Part shown: piece by piece, positions 7,570 to 14,910 of the stretch | Layout of the letters: every line of letters begins with the position of its first letter | How positions within the stretch are numbered: position 1 is the first letter of the stretch | Virus record (IMG/VR): IMGVR_UViG_3300034110_000089 | Coordinates: 1 to 35,919 of that record | Strand: one strand, 5' to 3' | Source of the DNA: a virus | Length of the DNA stretch: 35,919 nucleotides | The notes under the pieces: model-generated | The model's database searches: none | Seen by the model: the letters and a program-made list of their open reading frames with translations, nothing else | Told to the model about the DNA's origin: nothing | Program-made: the position numbers and the translations under genes

Positions 7570-7748
7570 CCGACGCCCTCGAACGTTTGCGCCTTGAGTT
7601 GGCGCAAGCCATCGCCCAGTGCGAACGACTAAGCCGCCCAGCCCATGCCGTTCGTAACTGTCCCAGTGACCTACAGGCTGAGGACGCCGCATGGCGTCAC
7701 CGACAAAACCTTGAATTTCAGATAAACCAACTGGAGAAAACACCATGA
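7566..7748 (+). CDS. Small coiled-coil protein, 60 aa
   Basis: The GTG start overlaps the upstream stop (GTGA), and the stop overlaps the next ATG (ATGA), so the gene is locked between its neighbours. The N-terminal helix (ALERLRLELAQAIAQCERL) and the C-terminal helix (WRHRQNLEFQINQLEKTP) have heptad spacing, suggesting a helical hairpin. No function is evident. Confidence 0.6.
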   Translation: MTDALERLRLELAQAIAQCERLSRPAHAVRNCPSDLQAEDAAWRHRQNLEFQINQLEKTP

Positions 7749-8179
7749 TCGAATTCACCCACGCCACTACACGCTACACAGTCAAGCCTGAAAACGCTCA
7801 GGAATACCGCCGACTCGCCGCAAAGCCGCCCACAATCAAGCGCAAAGTTGACAGAAACCACGATGCAACGCGCCGCGATTACCCCGTATTTGAACCCGGT
7901 ATGACGACTGACGACTATGTGAGCCAGTTCAATGGGCTTAATTCGCGTTTGCTGCTCACGCCTTGGAACTATGACAACATTTCAGGCGTCGCGCCTATGC
8001 TGGACCCGTCAATCCCCGAAGTGCTGGAGGAACTCGACCCGGATTATGAATACACGCCCACAAAGGCCAAAAAGCAAACAGTCGCAAGCCTAAAAGCCGC
8101 CATTGTGCAAGCCCTCGAATCAATCAAGCATGGCGACACAGACACGGCACAGTGCATCTTGAGCGAGGCGCTGCGATGA
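7745..8179 (+). CDS. Hypothetical early protein, 144 aa
   Basis: The ATG at 7745 follows GGAGAAAACACC and overlaps the upstream stop. The product is hydrophilic. It has an N-terminal beta-type segment (IEFTHATTRYTVK), a basic stretch (KRKVDRNHDATRRD), an acidic middle (EVLEELDPDYEY) and a C-terminal helix (ASLKAAIVQALESIKHGD). It is the largest and last substantial gene of the early unit, before the terminator at 8230. I do not recognise a family. Confidence 0.7.
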   Translation: MIEFTHATTRYTVKPENAQEYRRLAAKPPTIKRKVDRNHDATRRDYPVFEPGMTTDDYVSQFNGLNSRLLLTPWNYDNISGVAPMLDPSIPEVLEELDPDYEYTPTKAKKQTVASLKAAIVQALESIKHGDTDTAQCILSEALR

Positions 8180-8229
8180 TTTATGCATGCTTGGCGCTGA
8201 TCCTGCGCATATTGACCAACAAAAGATAA
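8176..8229 (+). CDS. Possible 17-residue hydrophobic peptide
   Basis: An ATGA overlap with the preceding stop opens a 17-codon frame, MIYACLALILRILTNKR, ending exactly at the base of the terminator. The peptide is hydrophobic with a basic tail, as in small membrane peptides. The frame is too short to prove by sequence alone. Confidence 0.3.
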   Translation: MIYACLALILRILTNKR

Positions 8230-8251
8230 GGGGCCTCACGGCCCCTTTTTT
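8230..8251 (+). terminator. Intrinsic terminator of early unit
   Basis: GGGGCC (8230-8235) pairs with GGCCCC (8240-8245) across a TCAC loop, and six T residues follow. It ends the rightward early unit. It overlaps the stop codon of the convergent primase-helicase gene and may act in both directions, although the T run favours the plus strand. Confidence 0.9.
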
Positions 8252-10505
8252 ATGTGTTCTCCACCGCTCGCCTGAGTTCTGATTTGCTCAGGTCAACGTC
8301 AGGCGCACAGAATATGTGCTTCTTGCTGGGGTAATCCTGCGCGGCGATGCGGCCACAGTCAACCCAGCCCGCCTCTTTGATCGCGTGCAGCAGCGCGCCC
8401 TGGACAATCTTGGTCCCTTGGGGCGCCAGACCCTGCAAACGATCGCAAAGCGCGTGAAAGGGCGAACCAATGACGCCGCGGGCAAACTCACCAGCCTTGC
8501 GGCGCAGCATGTCAACCAAAAACGCTTCGGCGGTGCTCATGCCATGCTCGACCATGATTTGCTTGGCCTCAGTTAGCGGAGGGGGCGCGCTTGGGTTCCA
8601 CGCTGACACGTCACGCGTGTGCAGGTAGTGAGCCACTGCTTGGAACCCGTTTTGGTTCTTGTACCAATTCCACAGGGACAGCGCCTCGCGCTCAGTTAGG
8701 CGGGGGGCCTCAGACCAGAGCACAAACCAGCGGCGGTCCTCGGACGGCAGCGAAATCGCCACACGCTCGTTAGAAAACGCCACCACGAAGACCCGGTTCA
8801 GGGCGTAGTAGGGGTGCAGGCCCTTGCGGTTGATCGTCAGTAGCTCAGGGGGCGCAGCGATGATGGGCTTGAGGGTGTTCTCCAGCGCGCGGCGGTCCTT
8901 GGCGTCAGCCTGGCGCAGCTCGGCGATCTCCATGACTTCGCACTCGAGGGCGTAGCCCCACTGCGACGTCAGGTCCTCGTTTTTGACCAGCGAACAATTG
9001 CGCTTGGCCTCGCCACCGATGGCCCAAAAGAACGGCGCGAACATCGTGTCCTTGCCCGAGCCGTGCGTGCCGCCCATCAGGATGGCGTGATTGATCTTAT
9101 GGCCGGGGAATTGGACCTTATGCGCCAGCGCGTTCAGCAGGTGCTCGCGCTCGAACTTCTCGGGGATCAGCCGCTCGACATGGCGCAGCCACGGGGTGAC
9201 GTCGCCGGCCACCGGTTGCGGGCGGCTGTTCACCCAGCGGTTGCCGTAGGTTAAGCCGTCACGGTTGACGATCGTGCCCGCGCCAGCCGAATAGGTTACG
9301 CTGACCAGCGACTGCGCGCCCTTGTCCTGGCGCTGCTCGTCAAACGAGTAACTGGCCTCGACCTTGCGGCCATTGTGGACGGACTTGCAGCCGATGTGGC
9401 GGAACATGGCATTGAAAGTGCTGCGTGATATCTCGCGGCGGTCTTGCAGGTCAAAGTAGGCGTCGTCGTCTTGCAGGTACGCGAAGCGGTCCCACCAGTC
9501 GGCCTTCTCGACCCGCGCCATTTCCTTGCGCTGAGTTTCGGCCACCACCGCGGCGGCCACGTTGGGAAAGTCAGGTGTCGGCGTCAGTTTGGACAGCGCC
9601 GACTCCATTGTGCTGACCAGCAGCTCGTCGCGCAGGCCGGGGGTGTGGACCGGGCCGCCACTGTCGGCCACCCACTTGAGGAACGTCGAAGAGTCCAGCT
9701 CCAGGCAGTGGCTGTGCAGGCAGCAGTACGCCCGGTTCGCGGGCATGTAGCGGCCCTCGGGGTTACCGTCGGTGTGCTCGGCAGAGTTGGGGCAAGCCAC
9801 GCCAGCCCAGCCCTCTTGGTTCGGGTTAGAGAGCACCAGCCCGTTCTCTGACAGCCAGGCCATCACGTCGTCGCCGCCATCGTCGGCCACACGGACCGGG
9901 GCGTAGACCGACTCGACCGGGCCGGGCGTGACGTTCATGGCCGCGCACAGCTCCTCGAGGGTGTATTCGCGTTCAGGGTTGAACTCGACCAGCACCGCGG
10001 CGAAGTTGTCGCGGCCAGGTTTGAGGTTGATCGAGCCGGGCAGACGGAAATTGCGCACGGCGTTGATCGCGCCCTTGTCGGTGTAGCCCGCCTCGGCGAT
10101 CGCCTTGATCGCGGCAGCGAAGTCACCCTTGCGCGGCTGCTCGCTGAAGGCGTAGCCCCATTGAAACGAGCCGGGCGAGGTCTCCATGATCCAAGTCGGG
10201 GGCAGCGGGCAGGTGTTGGGCACCTTGTCTGTGCCCACGTCGTCCAGCACCATGACCAGCACGAACTCGCAGTTGGCAGCCGAGGCGCTCGGGTGGCCAT
10301 CCTTGAAACGGTCAACGATGAACGACGCAGTGTTGCCGTACCAAGCGCCGGTTTTCATCTTGTGGCTGGGCAGGAACGCGGGCCAGGTGGCCTTGATCGC
10401 GCCATCGGCGTGCAGTTGAATCTCACGCCCGACGGGTTTTTGCAACACGACCAAAGCGGTCTCGCCCTCGGCGGGCAGTGAGCAGATATAATCCAAGAAC
10501 TTCAT
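8250..10505 (-). CDS. Primase-helicase (primase-like N-terminus, DUF5906/SF3-type ATPase)
   Basis: The protein has 751 residues from the ATG at 10505, chosen for AAAGGAGAAAAC upstream; the frame extends further but lacks such a site. The N-terminal region has an acidic pair VLDDVGTD (about 87-94), then FQWGYAF and VRNFRLPGSIN (about 150-160). These resemble motifs of archaeo-eukaryotic-type primases of the RepB/VirE group. A Cys/His cluster (VACPNSAEH, then CCLHSHC) near 280-325 is a likely zinc site. The C-terminal ATPase has Walker A GGTHGSGKDT (about 478-487), Walker B-like EVMEIAEL, a sensor FSNE and an Arg pair EDRRWF, as in phage DUF5906/SF3-type helicases. It probably primes and unwinds at the fork for the polymerase encoded upstream. 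Confidence 0.88.
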   Translation of the reverse strand: MKFLDYICSLPAEGETALVVLQKPVGREIQLHADGAIKATWPAFLPSHKMKTGAWYGNTASFIVDRFKDGHPSASAANCEFVLVMVLDDVGTDKVPNTCPLPPTWIMETSPGSFQWGYAFSEQPRKGDFAAAIKAIAEAGYTDKGAINAVRNFRLPGSINLKPGRDNFAAVLVEFNPEREYTLEELCAAMNVTPGPVESVYAPVRVADDGGDDVMAWLSENGLVLSNPNQEGWAGVACPNSAEHTDGNPEGRYMPANRAYCCLHSHCLELDSSTFLKWVADSGGPVHTPGLRDELLVSTMESALSKLTPTPDFPNVAAAVVAETQRKEMARVEKADWWDRFAYLQDDDAYFDLQDRREISRSTFNAMFRHIGCKSVHNGRKVEASYSFDEQRQDKGAQSLVSVTYSAGAGTIVNRDGLTYGNRWVNSRPQPVAGDVTPWLRHVERLIPEKFEREHLLNALAHKVQFPGHKINHAILMGGTHGSGKDTMFAPFFWAIGGEAKRNCSLVKNEDLTSQWGYALECEVMEIAELRQADAKDRRALENTLKPIIAAPPELLTINRKGLHPYYALNRVFVVAFSNERVAISLPSEDRRWFVLWSEAPRLTEREALSLWNWYKNQNGFQAVAHYLHTRDVSAWNPSAPPPLTEAKQIMVEHGMSTAEAFLVDMLRRKAGEFARGVIGSPFHALCDRLQGLAPQGTKIVQGALLHAIKEAGWVDCGRIAAQDYPSKKHIFCAPDVDLSKSELRRAVENT

Positions 10506-10520
10506 GTTTTCTCCTTTTAG

Positions 10521-10551
10521 CGCCCGGCTCCCACCGGGCGTTTTCTTTTTT
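10521..10551 (+). terminator. Intrinsic terminator on the plus strand, antisense to replication genes
   Basis: CGCCCGG (10521-10527) pairs with CCGGGCG (10534-10540) around CTCCCA, followed on the plus strand by TTTTCTTTTTT (10541-10551). Genes on both sides are on the minus strand, where no T run follows the hairpin. The structure should therefore stop antisense transcription. In the leftward mRNA it forms a hairpin between the polymerase stop and the primase-helicase ribosome-binding site. Confidence 0.75.
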
Positions 10552-12484
10552 ACGAATAGCGGGTGGTGGTGACGCCCTCGGCAGCCAAGGGCAGGCCCTC
10601 GGCCCAAGCGGGCGGTGTGCACATGATCTGGTGCATGTGCGCGGCGACTGCCTCGGCCTCGTGGGCCGGGCACTCGACAACGATCTCGTCGTGAACGTGT
10701 AGGACAACGCCGTCAAGCTGGCGCAGTGAGTGGCGCAGAATGTCGTGAGCAGCGGCTTGGGTGACGTTTTCGCAGGCCAGACCGCGCCACAGACGGGCGC
10801 GCGGCCACTCCTTGGCGTCAGCAGCGGGTTTCCAAGCGGCTTTGGTATAAGTCACGTTGCCTTCGGCGTCGAATTTGGCGTTGGGATAGCACAGAACCCG
10901 GCCAGAGGGCAGACTGTACCAGAGCGTCTGACCGTCAAACAAGTACACAACACGCCCTGCGGCGAATTCAAAACCTTTGTTTCGCATCGCCCGCAGATAG
11001 GCGGCTTCGAGCTGCTGGCCGTGGGCCTGCGCCCAAGGATTGGCCCTGCGCCAGCCCTCCACGGCCTTGTTGACTTCGGAGGTGGACAACCGGATGCCGT
11101 AGGCCCTGCCGAACACCTCGAACGCGCCTGCGCCACCCAAGAAGCCGAGGGCCAGCTCTTGCACTTTGCCGACCTGGCGCTGGTCGCCGGTCACATCCGC
11201 ATAGGCCACGCCGAAGGTGGCGGCTGCGTTGACTTTGTACGGGTCAAGACCCGAGCGGAACACATCGAGCTTGCCCTCACCTGCGTGGCAGTTGGACAGC
11301 CAGGGGTGCACACGGCCCTCGATGGCCGACCAGTCGTAAGCGATCAGGACGTTGCCGGGCTTGGCGATCAGCGCGGGCCGGAGCATCCCCTTGAGCACAT
11401 CTGTAATGCGGCGACCAAATCTTGGTGTGATTGCGTGGCCGCGCACCATAGCGTGGCGTACTTCATCAGGCTCTTTGGCGCACTTGCGGGTAAAGTTGTG
11501 AACCTGCGCGCCATAGCTCGACGCTCGTCCGGTGGCAGCCCCTCCAGCAAAAACGAAAGCGCCTCGGACTCGGTGATCTTCTTCATCGGCGAGGTTGGAG
11601 AGGCGCGCAAACTTCGCAACCGAAGACGCCCAGAGGTCGTCTGCGCATTGGATAACGTCTGCAACATCGGGCGGAATCTCATCGGGGTCCTCCATTGCGA
11701 GCAGGTTGGCCCGCACGGTCTTGTCAATCGAATACTTCTCGCCCGTCCACATCAGCTTCTTGGCCTCTGGGCCGACGCGCTCGAGCACCCACTCACGCAT
11801 CTTGGGCGAGCGCACGCTGGTGATGGCACCCTCGGTCACCTCGGCCACGATCTGCTGAATCTCGACGGTCTCATCGGCGGCGTATTTGATCGCGGCGTGG
11901 CACAGCGGCACGTCCACCAACACGCCGCGGTCGTTGATGCGCTCGTTCGTGTGATAGTCCAACAGCTCGTCGTCCGACAGTGGGCGCAGCGCCTTGCTGA
12001 CCAGGCGCATCACACGGACGTCTTGTTCGCAGTAGCGCACCATCTCTTCCATGAGCGCAGCGTCCTCGCGGAACTTGCCGTTGGGCTGCGGGATGGACAG
12101 CAAGCGGATCAGTTGCGAGCCACGGTGGTCCTTGCGCATGTCAGCGCCAGCGAAACGGCCCACATCCTCCAGCGAGCCAGGCGCGCAGTTGGCGCGGGCT
12201 TGTGCTGCGGTGCAGTAGAACTGCTCTAGTTTGAAGTTGATCTGGAGGACATACCAAAAGATCAGCCGCTCAAACGCGGCGTTGTGGGCGTAGATCAGGC
12301 CGGTGTGGTTACGCACGTTCTCGGGAAACGGCTGGCCCGGCAGCCAAGTGACGACCTCACCATCGTCGAAGGCGTAGGACATACACAGCACGTCGGTGCT
12401 CGCGTCCTGCGCGTAGTTGTAGACGCCCTTGGCCTTCAGGTCACAGCGGCTACGGGTCTCGAAATCAATCCAAAGCACTGTCAT
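10550..12484 (-). CDS. DNA polymerase, family A, with 3'-5' exonuclease
   Basis: The protein has 644 residues from the ATG at 12484. That start overlaps the stop of the small membrane protein by ATGA, which decides the start over the longer frame. Exonuclease motifs are all present: WIDFET (Exo I, residues 5-10), HNAAFERL (Exo II) and YCEQDVRVM (Exo III). Polymerase motif A reads IAYDWSAIEGRVHPW, matching DxSxIExR. Motif B is QVGKVQELALGFLGG, and motif C is LHVHDEIVVE with the catalytic HDE. There is no 5'-3' exonuclease domain. This is the replicative polymerase, acting with the primase-helicase downstream. The gene is part of the leftward replication unit starting at 14547. Confidence 0.96.
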   Translation of the reverse strand: MTVLWIDFETRSRCDLKAKGVYNYAQDASTDVLCMSYAFDDGEVVTWLPGQPFPENVRNHTGLIYAHNAAFERLIFWYVLQINFKLEQFYCTAAQARANCAPGSLEDVGRFAGADMRKDHRGSQLIRLLSIPQPNGKFREDAALMEEMVRYCEQDVRVMRLVSKALRPLSDDELLDYHTNERINDRGVLVDVPLCHAAIKYAADETVEIQQIVAEVTEGAITSVRSPKMREWVLERVGPEAKKLMWTGEKYSIDKTVRANLLAMEDPDEIPPDVADVIQCADDLWASSVAKFARLSNLADEEDHRVRGAFVFAGGAATGRASSYGAQVHNFTRKCAKEPDEVRHAMVRGHAITPRFGRRITDVLKGMLRPALIAKPGNVLIAYDWSAIEGRVHPWLSNCHAGEGKLDVFRSGLDPYKVNAAATFGVAYADVTGDQRQVGKVQELALGFLGGAGAFEVFGRAYGIRLSTSEVNKAVEGWRRANPWAQAHGQQLEAAYLRAMRNKGFEFAAGRVVYLFDGQTLWYSLPSGRVLCYPNAKFDAEGNVTYTKAAWKPAADAKEWPRARLWRGLACENVTQAAAHDILRHSLRQLDGVVLHVHDEIVVECPAHEAEAVAAHMHQIMCTPPAWAEGLPLAAEGVTTTRYS

Positions 12485-12606
12485 TGCGCGCTCATCTTCC
12501 AGTACATGTACGCCATCCAGACAAACAGCACATTGATGATGGGCGGCGCAAATATAGCCAAGACAGCGCAAGCAACCGCGCAAGCGAGAAAAATTGGGTT
12601 TGTCAT
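12481..12606 (-). CDS. Membrane microprotein, 41 aa, coupled to DNA polymerase
   Basis: The ATG at 12606 has AAAGGAAACGACT upstream. The product is almost entirely hydrophobic: MTNPIFLACAVACAVLAIF, then PPIINVLFVWMAYMYW and a short polar end KMSAQ. It may form one long or two short membrane helices around the Pro pair. Its stop overlaps the polymerase start (ATGA), so it could serve mainly as a leader whose translation feeds ribosomes to the polymerase gene, or be a functional membrane peptide. Composition and spacing argue that it is translated. Confidence 0.6.
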   Translation of the reverse strand: MTNPIFLACAVACAVLAIFAPPIINVLFVWMAYMYWKMSAQ

Positions 12607-12623
12607 AGTCGTTTCCTTTTCCA

Positions 12624-12644
12624 ATGCCCTCTGTCACAGGGCAT
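12624..12644. other. Hairpin between ssDNA-binding candidate and membrane microprotein
   Basis: ATGCCCT (12624-12630) pairs perfectly with AGGGCAT (12638-12644) around a 7-base loop. No T run follows on either strand, so it is not a standard terminator. It lies in the 47-base gap before the microprotein and may affect mRNA processing or stability in the replication unit. Confidence 0.5.
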
Positions 12645-12653
12645 CAGAAAAGG

Positions 12654-13268
12654 TTACGCTGCGCGGCGGCGGCGAGCTGGTGCTTCTTCAGCGGCCACTT
12701 CTGGCGCTTCACCGTCCATGCTCATCCACTCGACGATCTCAAAGACCGGGGTGTAGATTTTGCCGTAGGACTTGTGCTGATACGAGTCCTTCTTCAGGCG
12801 CACGATGGCCACTGGCTTGCTCTGGTCCTTCTCGACCTGATCTGCCAAGGCCACAGCCAAGGTCTGAACCGCACGCTTACCGCCGACTGACGTCACGGTG
12901 TAGCGCGCTTCCAAGCCCTTGTCTTCGCCAGAGACGCACTTGAGCGACATGCCGACCTGAGACTCCCAGCCCTTCTTGGCACCGGGAGGCGCTTCGTCGA
13001 GGTCGGGCAGCGGGTTGGCGATGCTCACCATCTTTTCGGCCAACACCTCGCCGTCACCCCAGGCGATGAAGCCGTGGACGAACGACAAAGGATTGACGGC
13101 CCAAGTGGAGCCTTCTTCGATCTCGGTCTGCTCTGCACCGAAGACCCAATGGCCGCCCTTGTCCATCTTGATGATGGCCACGCCAACGTCACCACCAACG
13201 GGTTGGAGGTTACGCAGTGCGCTGGTCAGGGCTGGGAGGTTTGCTTTGGAGAATGTTGCGAGTTGCAT
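12654..13268 (-). CDS. Replication-module protein, candidate ssDNA-binding protein
   Basis: The product has 204 residues, starting MQLATFSKANLPALTSALRNL. The middle contains GGHWVFGAEQTEIEEGSTW and WAVNPLSFVHGFIAWGDGEVL, a beta-rich region, followed by KKDSYQHKSYGKIYTPVFEIVEW. The C-terminus alternates acidic (EAPEVAAEE) and basic (RRRR) residues. It lies between a DUF2800 nuclease and DNA polymerase, the position often held by phage ssDNA-binding proteins. It lacks the acidic terminal tip of bacterial SSB. Function is inferred from context and a beta-rich profile; I cannot name a domain. Confidence 0.6.
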   Translation of the reverse strand: MQLATFSKANLPALTSALRNLQPVGGDVGVAIIKMDKGGHWVFGAEQTEIEEGSTWAVNPLSFVHGFIAWGDGEVLAEKMVSIANPLPDLDEAPPGAKKGWESQVGMSLKCVSGEDKGLEARYTVTSVGGKRAVQTLAVALADQVEKDQSKPVAIVRLKKDSYQHKSYGKIYTPVFEIVEWMSMDGEAPEVAAEEAPARRRRAA

Positions 13269-13277
13269 ATCTTACTT

Positions 13278-14396
13278 TCACTGGAGTTTAGAAATGGCGG
13301 CCCGAAGGTCGCCGAGTTGCAACACTGCTGGGCGGGAGTCATCCTCGCTTGCCAGTGTTGTGCCGGATGACACCGACTTGACGAGATCGTCAGGCAGTGT
13401 CAACTTGCTCTTCTTGAGGGCCTTCTCCGCTTGGGCTGGAGAGATCACCTCGGGTTCTTTGTAGGCCGCGACGCCTGCGTCTGTCAGCATGGTCGCTGCC
13501 TTGGCTTCGTCAACCCACTGACGACGCGCTTGCTTTTGGACAATCTTATAGCCTGGCACGGGGATGTTCTTCTCAAGCAACTGAAACGCCAGCGCCCGCA
13601 GGTCGGTGATCCAGCCCTCTAAGACATCAGCGTTTTTCAGATACTGGCCCAGCGTAGCGGCGTCGATCTCTTTCAACTGCACTTGCAGTGCGCGGTCCAC
13701 AGCGCCGGTCATCTGCGGGCACACGGGCTTGGCCGCGCACCAGCGGCAGTGGTCGCCAGCTTTGAGACCAGCGTCAGGCTGCTCGGCTGCTTTGACGGCC
13801 TTGACGAGCTGGTGCTCGAACTGAGCAATGCGCTCTGGTGTTGTCACCCAGCGGCGGATCATGGGCGGCTGCACGATCACGCACTCGATCTCTGTTGCGC
13901 CCTCGAAGGCCCACTGCAAGGCGGTGGTGCGCATCGCGGCTGCTGCGTAGAACATCAATTGCTCGTTCTCTTCAGCCGACACGACCACACCGTCGCCGAA
14001 CTTCCAGTCCAGCACGACGGCTTTGTTACCCAAGCGGCCCACGAAGTCGGTCGAGCCGAACACACCGGGCAGCAGATCGCCGAAGCCGACGCGTGTCTCA
14101 ACTTCGTAGGTCATCTCCTGCTTGGGGTCGATCTCGTCGAGCGCAGCCAGTGCTGGCACCAGCTTGTCGTCGATCAGCTCTTGCGTGAGCACTTGGTCTT
14201 GGTACTTCTTGCCGAGGAAAGTCTCCAAGGGTTTCAGCGTTGCCAAGTGCTCGGCGATGGTGTCGTGCAGCAGCGTGCCTTCGTCGGCGTACTTGCTGCT
14301 GGGCTTTGGGGGCATCTTCTGCACCAGCGCCACAGAGCCAGGACAGTTGATGACGCGCTTGGCGGTCGAGCCGCCGACGATGTTACTGTGCTGCAT
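13278..14396 (-). CDS. DUF2800 family PD-(D/E)XK nuclease, Cas4/RecB-like
   Basis: The protein has 372 residues from the ATG at 14396. The N-terminus STAKRVINCPGSVAL supplies a first cysteine, and YADEGTLLHDTIAEHL matches the conserved DEGTxxH helix of this family. The active-site strand is AVVLDWKFGDG (D-x-K). A C-terminal cysteine cluster, CRWCAAKPVC, together with the N-terminal Cys gives the four-cysteine arrangement expected for an iron-sulfur staple, as in AddB and Cas4. It is probably a 5' end-processing or recombination nuclease working with the neighbouring ssDNA-binding candidate and polymerase. Its start overlaps the small upstream ORF by 14 bases; the upstream extension of the frame to 14486 lacks a ribosome-binding site. 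Confidence 0.88.
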   Translation of the reverse strand: MQHSNIVGGSTAKRVINCPGSVALVQKMPPKPSSKYADEGTLLHDTIAEHLATLKPLETFLGKKYQDQVLTQELIDDKLVPALAALDEIDPKQEMTYEVETRVGFGDLLPGVFGSTDFVGRLGNKAVVLDWKFGDGVVVSAEENEQLMFYAAAAMRTTALQWAFEGATEIECVIVQPPMIRRWVTTPERIAQFEHQLVKAVKAAEQPDAGLKAGDHCRWCAAKPVCPQMTGAVDRALQVQLKEIDAATLGQYLKNADVLEGWITDLRALAFQLLEKNIPVPGYKIVQKQARRQWVDEAKAATMLTDAGVAAYKEPEVISPAQAEKALKKSKLTLPDDLVKSVSSGTTLASEDDSRPAVLQLGDLRAAISKLQ

Positions 14397-14547
14397 CTTC
14401 GTCTTCTTTCGTGCTGACCACAAACCCGTCGGGCATTGTGCGGTAGCCGCATGGCTCAATGTGATTGAAACGCTCGTAGGGAGCAATGGCGTTGGCGTGG
14501 GCCAAGACGATGCGCTCGACTTCGGCGCGGGTGAACTCTATTTTCAT
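14383..14547 (-). CDS. Hypothetical protein, 54 aa, first gene of the replication unit
   Basis: The ATG at 14547 is preceded by TGGAGTACAC. The product begins MKIEFTRAEVERIVLAHAN, has a central NHIEPCGYRTMPDGFVV segment and ends acidic (KEDEDAAQ). It overlaps the start of the nuclease gene by 14 bases in another frame. It is the promoter-proximal gene of the leftward replication unit. No family is recognised. Confidence 0.65.
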   Translation of the reverse strand: MKIEFTRAEVERIVLAHANAIAPYERFNHIEPCGYRTMPDGFVVSTKEDEDAAQ

Positions 14548-14634
14548 GTGTACTCCAGTTTAGTTGATGGAGCCTTGATCTTAACACACAAAAAATTTGT
14601 TGTGCAAATCTTTTTTTCATGTATTATTGCGGTT
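14548..14634. promoter_or_regulatory. Divergent promoter region between replication and nuclease-helicase units
   Basis: These 87 AT-rich bases separate the divergent starts at 14547 (leftward) and 14635 (rightward). Rightward, TATTAT (14622-14627) is a good -10 with TTGTGC (14600-14605) 16 bases upstream as a weak -35. Leftward, TTGCAC lies 17 bases before TTAAGA. Both use the same TTGTGCAA/TTGCACAA block (14600-14607). That motif also occurs at 6686-6693 in the other divergent region, so it may be a shared operator. Confidence 0.5.
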
Positions 14635-14910
14635 ATGTTAGAAAAACAAGTCGAAGCCCACCTCGTCAAGCGCGTCAAAGAGCTGGGCGGTCGGGCATAC
14701 AAGTTCACCAGCCCTGCGCATCGCGGCGTGGCCGACCGAATCGTGTGCCTGCCCAACGGTCAGACATGGTTTGTAGAGGTCAAGACCGAAGGCGGCAGGC
14801 TGTCAGAGTTGCAGAAGGTCTTCGCGGCTGACATGGCCAAGATGAATCAGAAGTACGTTTGTTTATGGAACAAGGAGCAGATCAATGACTGGCTTACCGA
14901 TAACGCTTGA
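14635..14910 (+). CDS. VRR-NUC domain nuclease
   Basis: This 91-residue stand-alone VRR-NUC protein starts MLEKQVEAHLVKRVKELGG. The conserved core is visible: helix E-x3-HLVKRVKELGG, then RGVADRIVCLPNGQTWFVEVKTEGGRLS. In it, Asp of ADR and Glu-x-Lys of FVEVK form the PD-(D/E)XK active site. The C-terminal QKYVCLWNKEQINDWL is also typical. Such small nucleases are common in phages beside SNF2-type helicases, as here, and may process branched DNA. No Shine-Dalgarno sequence precedes the ATG, and the predicted -10 ends only 7 bases before it, so the mRNA may be leaderless. Confidence 0.92.
   Translation: MLEKQVEAHLVKRVKELGGRAYKFTSPAHRGVADRIVCLPNGQTWFVEVKTEGGRLSELQKVFAADMAKMNQKYVCLWNKEQINDWLTDNA

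Noticed and set aside
10730-12229. 499-codon plus-strand frame opposite DNA polymerase
   Set aside because: All exonuclease and polymerase motifs are on the other strand; the frame is open only because of codon bias.
14122-14634. Upstream extension of the VRR-NUC frame to 14122
   Set aside because: It would run through the divergent promoter region and the nuclease gene on the other strand; the conserved domain begins just after the ATG at 14635.
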